Source: Mantis religiosa (lineage: Eukaryota > Arthropoda > Insecta > Mantodea > Mantidae). From it: 64,000 nucleotides of DNA. The DNA is taken from assembly GCA_030765055.1 (NCBI GenBank), contig CM060947.1:57398944-57462943 (forward strand), written 5' to 3'. The position numbers and the translations under genes were made by a program. The notes below the pieces were generated by a model, which was not told the DNA's origin, searched no databases, and saw only the letters and a program-made list of their open reading frames with translations. Every line of letters starts with the position of its first letter. The first letter of the stretch is position 1. This document shows positions 1-11,692 of the stretch, in pieces.

Positions 1-929
1 CACAGAAGAAATAAAAAATGTTTTACATTATCGCTTTAGACGCCATAGCTTTAAAATTTCAAATTATATTCCATATAATTTTCAATGCCTGGAAAGTTTC
101 ACCGTGAAACTTCGTTGCATTCATTCAGTGCAGTGAATAACACTTTCCTTTGCAAATAAACACTCTAAGAGTAATAATAAAACTACCAAGAATTTCAATT
201 GTGATTGGAACAAGAAATATTTTTGAAATAATGCACACGACGTATACATCTTTTATCTCGGATAAAAGGATTAATTCGCTTCAATACTTTTTTTCTTGCA
301 AATAGACACTCTTTGTACTTATATAACTGTATAAATGAACCGTTTACCTTTCTATAAATGAATTCTGGATGAATATCCCGAAGAAGAAAAAATTGGTGTC
401 TGATTTGTTGCCTATGCACTTTAACAGACTGGATAATGTGTCTATCAGGCAATCGTTTTTAGAGTGGTTTCAAAATCCCCCCGTCCACTACCCCCCAGGG
501 ACCGTAGGTTGGTACGGGTTTGGCGCACCCGGGGTCCCGAGCCAAGTCTCCCTCGTGTGGGCTCCTTTTCGTGGTTGAAGGAGACGGTCAGCAGGCCCAC
601 CCACGTGTAGGCCGTGCGTGGAGACCCGTGTCGGTGGAAAGGTTTGTCCTCCTGGTTGAGGGATGCGTATCTGAGCTCGTAACAGTGTTTTTTTCTGAAT
701 TTGGGGAGGGTGCGCATTCCTAATACACTACTTTTGCTACTGCTTCGCCTAAACGGGAGGTTAGGGACTAACCCACCCCTAATCAATCGGCCAGGACTAG
801 GTATTGTATCGACGGCGAGCTCGCTATATCCCCTATCCCCTGTGTAGCCCTGTCATCAAAGTGGGATGACCCCTTGTTGGGCTCCGTGGTCGGTAAGGAG
901 CACTGTGGGATGAAACCTAGCCCATTTAT

Positions 930-1775
930 ATGGTAAAATTTAGTAATACTCATAATAAATTATTTAACACAGTTGGAAAAGTAGTAGTCGAGTCCTATGG
1001 TCCTCGCTACTTAGTTGTAACCAGAAATGAGGAAGGCAAGAACTTTTTGACACTGAACCCTTTTATCATCCAGAAGGGATTAGATAAAATTGCTGGTCCA
1101 GTCAGGTCCTGTACTCGCTCCAGAAATGGCACGCTCCTTGTGGCGGCTAACACTGTTTCCCAGGCAGCTACATTATTAAAAGCTACTTTATTGGGCAGCT
1201 ATCCCGTCACAATTGCTGTGCACAAGACCCTAAAATTCTCCCGCGGGGTTGTCACCACTCGTGTGTTGGACAGGATATCAAATGTGGAATTAAAGGAGAA
1301 CCTACAAGATCCGGGTGTCACTGCTGTATACCGAGTACAACGGAGAGAGCGAGGGGAATTGGTGCCTACCCGTAACCTGTTCCTGACCTTTGATCGGGTA
1401 GACCTCCCGCAAAGGCTTAGGCCAGGGTATGAGACCATACAGCTCCCCTCACCGTTACTCATCTTGGGAGGTCTGAATATCAAAAACACGCTCTGGGGCT
1501 CCGACATTGATGATGCTCGTGGCTGCCTCATAGTACACGCCTTCGATTTGTATGACCTGATTTTTCTGAGCACTGGTGACCCGAAATGCTTGTCATCCGC
1601 TTATGGTACGTACTCGGTACTAGACGTCTCATTCTGCAGCCCGGTATTAGTTCCACTCCTTAATTGGTCTGTGCTTTCCGACCTCTTTGGGAGTGATCGT
1701 TACCTAATTAACATCCATTTATCCGGCCGCCACCATGCGCCTTCGACATCCTCGCTGGATTATTTCCAAGGCTGA
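930..1775 (+). pseudogene. ORF1-endonuclease fusion by internal deletion (family D copy 1)
   Basis: An open frame of 281 codons. Its first ~170 residues match the pre-zinc-knuckle part of the retrotransposon ORF1 (motifs such as LDKIAGPVRS, TLLGSYPV, TFDRVDLP). Its remainder matches the C-terminal half of the ORF2 endonuclease (TLWGSD, LSSAYGT, SVLDVSFCSP, SDLFGSD). The zinc knuckles and the endonuclease N-terminus, with its catalytic Glu, are gone. The junction is near 1440 and is in frame. The same junction is present in the second copy, so the deletion predates the segmental duplication. The product is unlikely to be an active nuclease. Confidence 0.8.
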
Positions 1776-4750
1776 CTGGGGAAAGTTTCATTCCCGATGT
1801 TCCATCCAGCTGGACGCTGAATCCAGCATTCCTCGAGGTTCTTCTACCCCACGTCATACCCCTGTACCCTGGTGGTCTGAGGAATACCGTGTGGCTATAA
1901 AATCACGCAAACGTGCTTTGCGGCTTTTTCAGTTGCACCCGACAGAAAAGAACTTCGTTGGTGTTAAACGTTCTTGAGCTATGGCACGTTTTGTGCTGTG
2001 CAATGCGAAACGAAGATCCTGGGAAGCCTACATGTCTTCTGGGCCCAAATGACCTTGCTGTCGACGGGCCCTAAAACTCCACACACTCACTCACTACATG
2101 TCTTCTTTCTCGTCGCAGCTCCGCCAAACAGGTATGGTCAGCTGTTCGGCGGATGTATGGCAAGTATCGCCGAACTGTCATTCCCGGACTTGCCCTCAAC
2201 GGTTCCATCTGCACTACCGAGCAAGATATAACCGAAGCCCTAGCCACCTCATTCGCTGCTACTAGCCAAACGTCTAGTTTCGACGCCCTCTTCCTGCCTA
2301 TGAAGGAAGCTGCGGAGCGAATAAAATTGAATTTTAATAGCGAATGTAATGAGCCGTACAACCAACCTTTTACCGCTGCCGAGCTTGCACATTCTTTATC
2401 CCTAGCTAAGGACTCTTCTCCCGGTCCCGATGACATCCACAGACAGATGCTGCTACATCTTCCACCCGATGCGATGTCCTTCCTTTTAGGCATGTATAAC
2501 CGCATCTGGCATGAGCGGGTCTTTCCATCTTCCTGGCAAGAGGGTATTGTCATCCCCGTCCCTCGACCCGGGAAGGACCGCACACTTCCATCTAGCTACC
2601 GCCCCATTTGCCTGACGAGTGTCGTCTGTAATACCTTGAGCGATAAGTAAACTCTCGGTTAGTGTGGTGGCTCGAAATCAATAACCAGCTGTCCAACCTT
2701 CAATGCGGTTTTCGTCGCCATCGCTCCAGTGTTGACATTCTAACACGCATTGAGGCTTACGTTCATGATGCCTTTCTACTGCAGCAGCATGTGGTGGGAG
2801 TTTTCTTTGACCTGGAGAAGGCCTATGACACCACTTGGCATTATGGCGTACTACCTAACTCTCACAGTTACGGTATACGAGGCCACTTTCCGAAATTTTT
2901 AGGTAACTTTTTAGCACTACGTCGTTTTCGTGTCCGTATAGGGAACAATATTTCAAGGGAGCGGATCCAGGAGAATGGTGTACCTCAAGGGTCGATTCTA
3001 AGCGTCGCCCTTTTTGCCGTGGCTATTAACGGCATTACTAGTGTCGTTCGCGGCGGAATTCCATCGTCCCTGTATGTTGACGACTTCGCGATATATTATC
3101 GTTCTTGTAACTTAGATCATATAGAGCGTCAACTGCAGTTGACCATTAACCAGCTGGCAGCCTGGGCGCTTCGAAACGGCTTCCGTTTTTCGCCTGCGAA
3201 AACACAATGTGTCCACTTCCATCGCCTAAGGGGTATTCACCCTGCACCTGATCTTCACTTGAACGGCACACCCCTGCCATTTGTCTCGCACCTGAAGTTC
3301 TTGGGCCTCTACTTGGACAGACAACTCAACTTGGAGCACCCCATTCGGCACCTTCGAGGCTCTTGCGATCGTTCTCTTCGGGTGCTGAAGGTATTATATG
3401 GAGCATGTTGGGGGGCGATCGCACGGTAATGTTAAGGCTGTACCGCTCTCTGGTTCGGTCCAAGCTGGACTACGGCAGTTTTATTTATGGCGCAGCGAGC
3501 GCCTCTAAACTTCGCCTTTTAGACACCGTGCATCATACTGGTATCCGCCTTGCCACAGGAGCTTTCCGCACCAGTCGAGTCGACTGCCTGTATGCAGACT
3601 CAGGCGAACCTCCACTCTATATTCGTCGCTAGCTGTTACTCTGCTCATACGTCTCGAAGATGGCAAGTTATCCCAATCATCCTTGTTTTAAACCAGTTCT
3701 GTCCAGATTTAGTCCACCGTTATATGCGTCCTGGTTCTCGGACACGCCCCATGGGCATAAGATTTCGGCATCTCCTACATTCGCATGGCCTCCGAATGCC
3801 TCGCGTGGAGAGGTCGTCCATCTGCCCTTGTCCTGCATGGCAGCTCAATCGTGCGCGGTTCGATCTCGCTCTTTCAAGCAACTCTAGACTCGCTACTCCA
3901 CACTCGGTGTTCCAACAACATTTTGACGAACTACGGAGCCGTTACCCTAATTATGTTCCGGTCTTTACAGACGGTTCTCAGTTAGGTGGCACTACGGCTT
4001 GCGCGTTCTTCATTAACGGCTAGGCTCATAAATTTCGCCTTCTGGACTCCACTTCAGTTTTCTCCGCAGAGCTGTATGCCATCTTCTATTTGCTCCTTTT
4101 TATTTGCAAGTTAGCTCCTGGCGCTTTTATTGTGTGCACCGACTCTCTAAGTGCTCTTCAGGCGTTGTAACAGCACTCAGCCGCTCACAGCCTCGTTTTA
4201 AAAATACAGGCCGAGATCTCGCAAATGCTCAGTCGCGGGTACAATTTTGTTTTCACTTGGACCCCAGGCCATGTGGGGATTTCCGGGAACGAGGTGGCGG
4301 ACGCGGCTGCTAAGTCCGCTTGCAGTTTGCCCCGGAGTTTAACAACTACTGTGCCGTACCAGGATGTGCAACGTTTTTTTCCGTCGCCAGCTCCTATCTG
4401 CTTGGCAGCACTCCTGGACAGCTTTGGAAGGCACACAACTCCGGGTAAGAAAGGAGAGCGTACAACCCTGGCTAACTTCCTGCAGGGATAACCGGCGAGC
4501 CGAGGTGATACTCACCCGGCTGAGAATTGGGCACACACGAGCGACTCATGGTCGTTTGTTAAGAGCGGAACCGGCCCCAGTGTGTGCTCATTGTGCCGTA
4601 CGCCTCACTGTGCGGCATATATTACTCGATTGCCCGCAGTACGCCCGCGTCCGCCAGTCTTTGGGCTTGGGAACTAACTTGCTCAGTATTTTAGGGGACG
4701 GCCCAGTGGCCGTGGTTAAGGCACTGAGGTTTGTTTCTGAAATGTTTTAA
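1735..4750 (+). pseudogene. ORF2 remnant: reverse transcriptase and RNase H (family D copy 1)
   Basis: Broken reading frames follow ORF2 order. A linker lies at 1735-1977 and 2153-2650 (SSPGPDDIHRQML at the start of the reverse transcriptase). The RT core is at 2662-3429, with the catalytic YVDD box near 3075. The thumb/connection is at 3363-3632 and RNase H at 3960-4370 (FTDGSQ, FSAELYAI, TDSLSAL, TPGHVGISGNE). A C-terminal CCHC-like segment lies at 4364-4750. Stops and frameshifts separate the pieces, and a G-run near 3410 is 6 bases against 10-11 in family A copies. No functional product is expected. Confidence 0.85.
2041..2094 (+). mobile_element. 54 bp minimal retrotransposon 3'-end insertion
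   Basis: This insert contains only the 3' terminal hairpin of the A/D-type elements (GGGCCC stem, loop with AATGACCT, GGGCCC) plus a CACT-rich tail. It begins exactly at the first base of the stem. It is flanked by a perfect 12 bp target-site duplication, TACATGTCTTCT, at 2029-2040 and 2095-2106. The sister locus near 9340 in unit 2 is the empty site. It is therefore an extremely 5'-truncated insertion made after the segmental duplication. Confidence 0.9.
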
Positions 4751-4903
4751 TAAACAAGTCTGACTTGTATTTTATATTTATTAATTTTAGAGATTTTAAA
4801 CTTTTAGTACTGTGATGAATTTTTTATGTGCTTTTAATAGCTGAGTGTTTTATTTTATCTTTTTAACTTAGTCTGTGTAGCTTTTAGGTTTTATGTTGAC
4901 TTC

Positions 4904-4931
4904 GGGCCCAAATGACCTTGTCGACGGGCCC
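4904..4931 (+). other. Conserved 3' terminal hairpin of retrotransposon
   Basis: A GGGCCC/GGGCCC stem encloses a loop containing AATGACCT. The same structure closes the D2, A2 and A3 copies. Families B and C have the same loop with different stems (GGCGCT/AGCGCC and GGGCGC/GCGCCC), which is compensatory change. It is probably the RNA site recognised by the element's reverse transcriptase. Confidence 0.75.
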
Positions 4932-4946
4932 TAAAACACCACACAC

Positions 4947-5558
4947 TCACACACTCTCACCCTGCGCAGGCATTTTGAGTGTCTGACATTTATTGCATTT
5001 CAGTTTATGCAATCTCAGGGCATCATCATTAGGACACCTTGTAATGCAAGCCTCGCATAGCCACATTTTCTTGCGATTTGCAGTTATCTGACTTCTAATA
5101 AGCCTCGATATGTTGGTAATGAGGCAGTAATGAGACTTATCACTATCGTCGATGATCAGCAGGTTAACCTGCCTAGCCTTCTTCTCAGATTTTTTGCGAA
5201 TAGACTCCACCGAGTTGTTGGCCTTTCGAGCAAATACAGCTGTAGGTACATCCGGATTTTGCTTCTCAAAACGCTAAATATGATCAATTGGATACGGGAA
5301 TGTAATTCGCTCATAATTGAATGTTTTGAATAGCAATTCACAAGGGTACGATGATGGACGGCATCTGTTTACCTTGGCGGGAAATTTTGAAGCCAACATG
5401 CACCAAGCGAAACAAAAATTATCATTATTCTTAATGCTAAGAATAGCCTTCCTCTTGACGCATGCAGGCAACTCAATATACCCTGAAGCGCGAAGACGAT
5501 TATATTCTGCTGCGCTGTTCACTAGCGAGTAATAATATGTATATGTTAAAGTACACAA
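4947..5558 (-). pseudogene. Maverick PolB N-terminal-region-like gene fragment, unit 1
   Basis: The minus-strand frame reads through motifs typical, from memory, of the N-terminal region of arthropod Maverick/Polinton DNA polymerases: RASGYIELP, IKNNDNFCFAWCMLAS, FEKQN, VNLLIIDD, HYCLITNISRL, then a C-x2-C...H...C finger-like segment near its end. An in-frame TAG at 5274-5276 splits it into two parts; unit 2 has a sense codon there. The catalytic polymerase part is absent. It may be an exon of a host gene captured from a Maverick, or simply a Maverick relic. The D element lies immediately downstream and interrupts its 3' part. Confidence 0.6.
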
Positions 5559-5611
5559 TGGAAATAATGCCTGCTTCTAATTCATGAAAGTAATTTGTCA
5601 AGAGCACTTAC

Positions 5612-5707
5612 ATTGCAGGGGATGCAACAGCTCGAAGAGCCGGATCCTGTACATGCAATTGGCGCAGCCGCACTATTCGGCTTCGGGATTTGGCATTGGC
5701 TCTGGCT
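5612..5707 (-). other. Putative internal exon of the minus-strand gene, unit 1
   Basis: On the minus strand a pyrimidine-rich TTTTCAG acceptor precedes 5707 and a GTAAGTG donor follows 5612. In the phase set by the exon at 6375-6582 it encodes a Cys-x-Cys-x2-Cys motif (CGCANCMYRIR), resembling CSCQNCCYSIA in that upstream exon. In the same phase a TAG precedes the motif, so this copy would be broken. Most of the equivalent is deleted in unit 2. Splicing is inferred only from the signals. Confidence 0.35.
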
Positions 5708-6374
5708 CTGAAAACAGGGAAATTAATCATATAACTAGCTTAAAAACTGGTTAAGTAAATCTAGTGAAACTAGCTTTACTATCTCCAATGATATAATTGA
5801 AATACACAGAATGATAGCTAAAGGCAAATTCCTTCTCTTATATTCCAATATTATTACTCTACAACCTGCTATGCAACGCACAAAAATGCTTGAAGTATAA
5901 ATCATCTCATTATGCTCTATTTCTTTGTGGGCCGATGTTTGTAAATGTAGATAAGCGTATTGCGCATTATATGCCTTTCGATATTTAGCTTTCTAATATA
6001 TAAATGATTCAGAGACTATGCTTATTTGAAACTATATCCATTTTGTCATGTACAGTTATTCTTTATCTGCAATACAACACATGTGAGCCAAAGAGTTATA
6101 ATTTAAAATGTAAAATTTGAAACTAAAATAATTAAATTGATATATCCAAAAATAATTATATATTTGAAGATCTCAATTAGAGAATGTAGTATAAATTCGC
6201 CAATGTTCAGGTCCTTAGGTCACTATTGTAACTTTTTAACTATCTCTTGTCGACCAGGAGATACGATGGAAAAACTAAATAAATGCCGCAATCTTCTGAA
6301 ACAAACTCATAGAGCATGCAATGGGGAAAGTGGTAGAAAAGTAAAATACAAACAATAAAAAGAGTATTGTATAC

Positions 6375-6582
6375 CAGCATTAGCGTTTTCAAGTCCCTCT
6401 ATTGCTATACTGTAGCAGCAATTCTGACAGGAACATTCATCTTGAAATTCTTGCGGCACTGGAATGATGTAATCTACCTCGGACAATATCGGTGACGCTG
6501 GTGATTCTTGCTCGTTGTCGGGAGGTTTACGCTTTCTGCCGACCAGGGTCCATTTGTTTATCCAATTTTTCTTTGGATGCAT
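6375..6582 (-). CDS. Putative first exon of minus-strand Cys-rich gene, unit 1
   Basis: It begins with ATG at 6582 (MHPKKNWINKW) and is basic at first, with KRK runs. Near its end it carries a C-x-C-x2-CC cluster. It reaches a possible splice donor, G|GTATAC, at 6375/6374. The same exon is preserved in unit 2, with a few amino-acid replacements. It lies upstream, on the same strand, of the putative 5612-5707 exon and the PolB-like frame. I do not recognise the protein. The link between exons is inferred from phase and the repeated cysteine motif. Confidence 0.4.
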
Positions 6583-6589
6583 CTTGTTT

Positions 6590-7448
6590 TCCTGAAATAA
6601 TGATTACGAGTATAATTATGAAGCAATGATAATTGTATATAATTAAGAATATCTTATAAATTCTTGAAACAACCAAGAAAAATGACATGTGGTAGAAAAG
6701 GTAGCAGAGATAATAATGACCAAATAAAATAAAACATTTTTAGGAAACATGATTTTTTTTTTTAAAAGATAGTATCATCTTGCAGGCGAATTTAAAAGTT
6801 CGGAGTAGATGCTGCTTGCGCCTGAGATGAACAACAAAAACAGGACAGGTGTATATTAAATTGAAGTAGTAATATAAATACATAGAACGCTGCTCAGATA
6901 AATCGATGAAGTCGTGAGACACTGCAAGTAAATTTACGTTTCGGGAACCAAGAACCAAAGCAGCTAAATCATATATGCCGGTTTAATGTAAGTTCTTTAA
7001 AGGAAAAGTATTACTGAAAACATTGTAAGTAAGAACTCTGATATGTCCCCAAAAACAAGGAATAGTTAAATTGATAATAGACATAAATATAACAAAATAA
7101 ACGAAGCAGATTTATTAGAATTGCTTGAAATATTTCCATTTTATTAATTCAATGGGTAATTCCAGCGTTCAATACCTACTTTATGATTGATTCTAACCGC
7201 TAAAATTACTTAACAATAATTTATGGAAAGGAAAAAACCTTAACGTTCTATTTTACAATTTTATAAGTAGGATATTTTCAGATTTATTCTAGCTAGTTTT
7301 TAAATGAAGTAGTAAATGTTTATTCTCTGTAAAAAAAAAAAAAATCGTTCCTTAAGGTTTTTTTCTTCAAATGACATTGTTTAAATGCTTGAATTATTAT
7401 TAACTATGGAGGAAGCCCATTTGCTATCTTGTAATAGGAATCTCAAAC
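6590..7448. other. AT-rich non-coding segment
   Basis: AT-rich, with many short stops in all frames and a run of A near 7331. A short minus-strand frame at 6740-6958 shows no recognisable motif. I see no gene, RNA or mobile-element feature here. Confidence 0.6.
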
Positions 7449-8187
7449 CACAGAAGAAATAAAAAATGTTTTACATTCTCGCTTTAGACGCCATAGCTTT
7501 AAAATTTCAAATTATATTCCATATAATTTTCAATGCCTGGAAAGTTTCACCGTGAAACCTCATTGCATTCATTCAGTGCAGTGAATAACACTTTCCTTTG
7601 CAAATAAACACTCTAAGAGTAATAATAAAACTACCAGGAATTTCAATTGTGATTGGAACAAGAAATATTTTTGAAATAATGCACACGACGTATACATCTT
7701 TTATCTCGGATAAAAGGATTAATTCGCTTCAATACTTTTTCTTGCAAATAGACACTCTTTGTACTTATATAACTGTATAAATGAACCCTTTACCTTTCTA
7801 TAAATGAAGTCTGGATGAATATCCCGAAGAAGAAAAAATTGGTGTCTGATTTGTTGCCTATGCACTTTAACAGACTGGATAATGTGTCTATCAGGCAATC
7901 GTTTTTATAGTGGTTTCAAAATCCCCCCGTCCACTACCCCCCAGGGACCTTAGGTTGGTACGGGTTTGGCGCACCCGGGGTCCCGAGCCAAGTCTCCCTC
8001 GTGTGGGCTCCTTTTCGTGGTTAGGGACTAACCCACCCCTAATCAATCGGCCAGGAGTAGGTATTGTATCGACGGCGAGCTAGCTATATCCCCTATCCCC
8101 TGTGTAGCCCTGTCATCCCAGTGGGATGACCCCTTGGGCTCCGTGGTCGGTAAGGAGCACTGTGGGATGAAACCTAGCCCATTTATA

Positions 8188-9651
8188 TGGTATAATTTAG
8201 TAATACTCATAATAAATTATTTAACACAGTTGGAAAAGTAGTAGTCGAGTCTTATGGTCCTCGCTACTTAGTTGTAACCAGAAATGAGGAAGGCAAGAAC
8301 TTTTTGACACTGAACCCTTTTATCATCCAGAAGGGATTGGATAAAATTGCTGGTCCAGTCAGGTCCTGTACTCGCTCCAGAAATGGCACGCTCCTTGAAG
8401 CTAACACTGCTTCCCAGGCAGCTACATTATTAAAAGCTACTTAATTGGGCAGCTATCCCGTCACAATTGCGGTGCACAAGACCCTAAAATTCTCCCGCGG
8501 GGTTGTCACCACTCGTGCGTTGGACAGGATGTCAAATGAGGAATTAAAGGAGAACCTAGAAGATCCGGGTGTCACTGCTGTATACCGAGTACAACGGAGA
8601 GAGCGAGGGGAATTGGTGCCTACCCGTAACCTGTTCCTGACCTTTGATAGGGTAGACCTCCCGCAAAGGCTTAGGGCAGGGTATGAGACCATACAGCTCC
8701 CCTCACCGTTACTCATCTTGGGAGGTCTGAATATCAAAAACACGCTCTGGGGCTCCGACATTTATGATGTTCGTGGCTGCCTCATTGTACACGCGTTCGA
8801 TTTGTATGACCTGATTTTTCTAAACACTGGTGACCCGACATGCTTGTCATCCGCTTATGGTACGCACTCGGTACTAGACGTCTCATTCTGCAGCCCTGTA
8901 TTAGTTCCACTCTTTGATTGGTCTGTGCTTTCCGACCTTTTGGGAGTGATCGTTACCTAATTAACATCCATTTATCCCGTCCACCACCATGCGCCTTCGA
9001 CATCCTCGCTGGATTATTTCCAAGGCTGACTGGGAAAAGTTTCATTCCCGTATACACCTCACCGACGATGGTTTTGACACCGTCGATGAAATGGTGGAAT
9101 ATTTTAAATGTTCCATCCTGCTGGCCGCTGAATCCAGCATTCTTCGAGGTTCTTCTACCCCACGTCATACCCCTGTACCCTGGTGGTCTGAGGAATACCG
9201 TGTGGCTATAAAAGCACGCAAACGTGCTTTGCGACTTTTTCAGTTGCACCCGACAGAAAAGAACTTCGTTGGTTTTAAACGTTCTCGATCTAGGGCACGT
9301 TTTGTGCTTCGCAATGCGAAACGAAGATCCTGGGAAGCCTACGTGTCTTCCCTTTCTCGTCGCAGCTCCGCCAAACAGGAATGGTCAGCTGTTCGGCGGA
9401 TGTATGGCAAGTATCGCCGAACTGCCAATCCCGGACTTGCCCTCAACGGCTCCATCTGCACTACCGAGCAAGATATAACCGAAGCCCTTGCCACCTCATT
9501 CGCTGCTACTAGCCAAATGGCTAGTTACGACGCACTCTTCCTGCCTATGAAGGAAGCTGCGGAGCGATTAAAACTGAATTTTAATAGCGAATGTAATGAG
9601 CCGTACAACCAACCCTTACCGCTGCCGAGCTTGCACATTCTTTATCCCTAG
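8188..9651 (+). pseudogene. ORF1-endonuclease fusion and ORF2 linker (family D copy 2)
   Basis: ORF1 N-terminal sequence begins at 8188, has a stop near 8441, reopens at 8445 and passes into the endonuclease C-terminal half, ending near 8960. A shifted frame at 8989-9651 encodes the endonuclease-to-RT linker, including a WWSEEYRVA segment and an Arg-rich stretch. That linker contains about 70 bp lost from copy 1. It is not functional. Confidence 0.75.
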
Positions 9652-9692
9652 CTAAGGACTCTTCTCCCGGTACCGATGACATCCACAGACAG

Positions 9693-11560
9693 ATGCTGCT
9701 ACATCTTCCACCCGATGCGATGTCTTTCCTTTTAGGCATGTATAACCGCATCTGGCATGAGCGGGTCTTTCCATCTTCCTGGCAAGAGGGTAGTGTCATC
9801 CCCGTTCCTCGACCCGGGAAGGACCGCACACTTCCATCTAGGTACCGCCCCGTTTGCCTGACGAGTGTCGTCTGTAAGACCTTTGAGCGAATGGTAAACT
9901 CTCGGTTAGTGTGGTGGCTCGAAATCTGACCAGCTGTCCAACCTTCAATGCGGTTTTCGTCGCCATCGCTCCAGTGTGGACATTCTAACACGCATTGAGG
10001 CTTACGATCATGATGCCTTTTTACTGCAGCAGCATATGGTGGGAGTTTTCTTTGACCTGGAGAAGGCCTATGACACCAGCTGGCGGTATGGCGTACTACG
10101 TAACTTGCACAGTTACGGTATGCGAGGCCACTTTCCGGAATTTTTTAGGTAACTTTTTAGCACTACGTCGTTTTCGTGTCCGTATAGGGAACAATATTTC
10201 AAGGGAGCGGATCCAGGAGAATGGTGTACCTCAAGGGTCGATTCTTAGCGTCGCCCTTTTTGCCGTGGCTATTAACGGCATTACTAGTGTTGTTCGCGGC
10301 GGAGTTCCATCGTCCCTGTATGTTGACGACTTCGCGATATATTATCGTTCTTGTAACTTAGATCATATAGAGCGTCTAACTGCACTTGACCATAAACCAG
10401 CTGGCAGCCTGGGCCCTTCGATACGGCTTCTGTTTTTCGCCTGCGAAAACACAATGTGTCCACTTCCATCGCCTACGGGGTATTCACCCTGCACCTGATC
10501 TTCACTTGAACGGCACACCCCTGCCATTTGTCTCGCACCTGAAGTTCTTGGGCCTCTACTTGGACAGACAACTCAACTGGGAGCACCACATTCGGCACCT
10601 TCGAGCCTCTTGCGATCGTTCTGTTCGGGTGCTGAAGGTATTATCTGGAGCATCTTGGGGGGGGGGCGATCCCACGGTAATGTTGAGGCTGTACCGCTCT
10701 CTGGTTCGGTCCAAGCTGGACTACGGCAGTTTTATTTATGGCGCAGCGAGCGCCTCTAAACTTCGCCTTTTACACACCGTGCATCATACTGGTATCCGCC
10801 TTGCCACAGGAGCTTTCCGCACCAGTCGAGTCGACTGCCTGTATACAGAATCAGGCGAACCTCCACTCTATATTCGTCGCTAGCTGTCACTCTACTCATA
10901 CGTCTCGAAGATGGCAAGTTATCCCAATCCTTGTTTTAAACCAGTTCTGTCCAGATTTAGTCCACCGTTATATGCGCACTGGTTCTCGGACACGCCCCAT
11001 GGGAATAAGATTTCGGGATCTCCTACATTCGCATGGCCTCCGAATGCCTCGCGTGGAGAGGTCGTCCATCTGCCCTTATCCTGCATGGCAGCTCAATCGT
11101 GCGCGGTTCGATCTCGCTCTTTCAAGCAACTCTAGACTCGCTACTCCACATTCGTTGTTCCAACAACTTTTTGCCGAGCTACTGAGCCGTTACCCTATGT
11201 TCCGGTCTTTACAGGCGGTTCTCAGACAGCTGTGGAAAGCACACAACTCCGGGCGATAAATGAGAGCGTACAACCCTGTCCAACTTCCTGCAGGGATAAC
11301 CGGCGGGCCGAAGTGATACCCTGCTGAGAATTGGGCACACACGTCCGACTCATGGCCATCTGTTAGGAGGGGAACCGGCCCCTGTTTGCGCTCCGTGTGC
11401 AGTACGCCTCACTGTGCGGCATGTATTGCTGGATTGCCCGCAGTACACCCTCGTTCGCCAGTCTTTGGGCCTAAGGACTAACTTGCACGGTATTTTAGGG
11501 GACGACCCAGTGGCCGTGGAAAAGGCTCTGCGGTTTGTTTTTAAAATCGGATTTAATAAA
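9693..11560 (+). pseudogene. ORF2 remnant: reverse transcriptase, RNase H mostly deleted (family D copy 2)
   Basis: RT pieces lie at 9693-9929, 9995-10498 (YVDD box near 10325) and 10386-10883, followed by the connection at 10738-11259. Near 11230 the sequence jumps from the start of RNase H (GGTTCTCAG) to its last part. The RNase H catalytic core is therefore missing. Frameshifts are frequent. Confidence 0.75.
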
Positions 11561-11692
11561 CAAGTCTAACTTGTATTTTATATTTATTAGTTTTACAGAT
11601 TTTAAATTATTAGTACTGGGATGAGTTTTTTGTGCTTTTAATAGTTGAGTGTTTTTAATTTATCTTACTTTTTAACTTAGTTTGTGTAGCTT

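Larger units (their letters stand above)
474..4960 (+). mobile_element. Non-LTR retrotransposon, family D copy 1 (decayed)
   Basis: An I/jockey-superfamily-like element carrying endonuclease, reverse transcriptase and RNase H remains. It starts with a CCC-AGGGACC 5' UTR block at about 495 that is shared with families A and B. It ends with the 3' hairpin at 4904-4931 and a tail of CAC/CACT repeats. Reading frames are broken many times. An internal deletion joins ORF1 directly to the endonuclease half of ORF2. It is flanked on the right by a minus-strand gene fragment, so it probably inserted into that gene. I could not find a convincing target-site duplication. Confidence 0.85.
1..7448. repeat. 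Segmental duplication, unit 1
   Basis: The sequence starting at base 1 recurs from base 7449 with only scattered differences, through a family D retrotransposon and a minus-strand gene fragment to about base 6897 (equivalent to about 13552). Units 1 and 2 lie head to tail. Unit 1 keeps about 188 bp near 576-763 and an RNase H segment near 3978-4425 that unit 2 has lost. Unit 1 has lost about 70 bp near 1795 that unit 2 keeps. It also holds a 54 bp insertion at 2041-2094 missing from unit 2. The first 473 bases are AT-rich; I see no convincing gene there. The left limit may lie outside the window. Confidence 0.9.
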
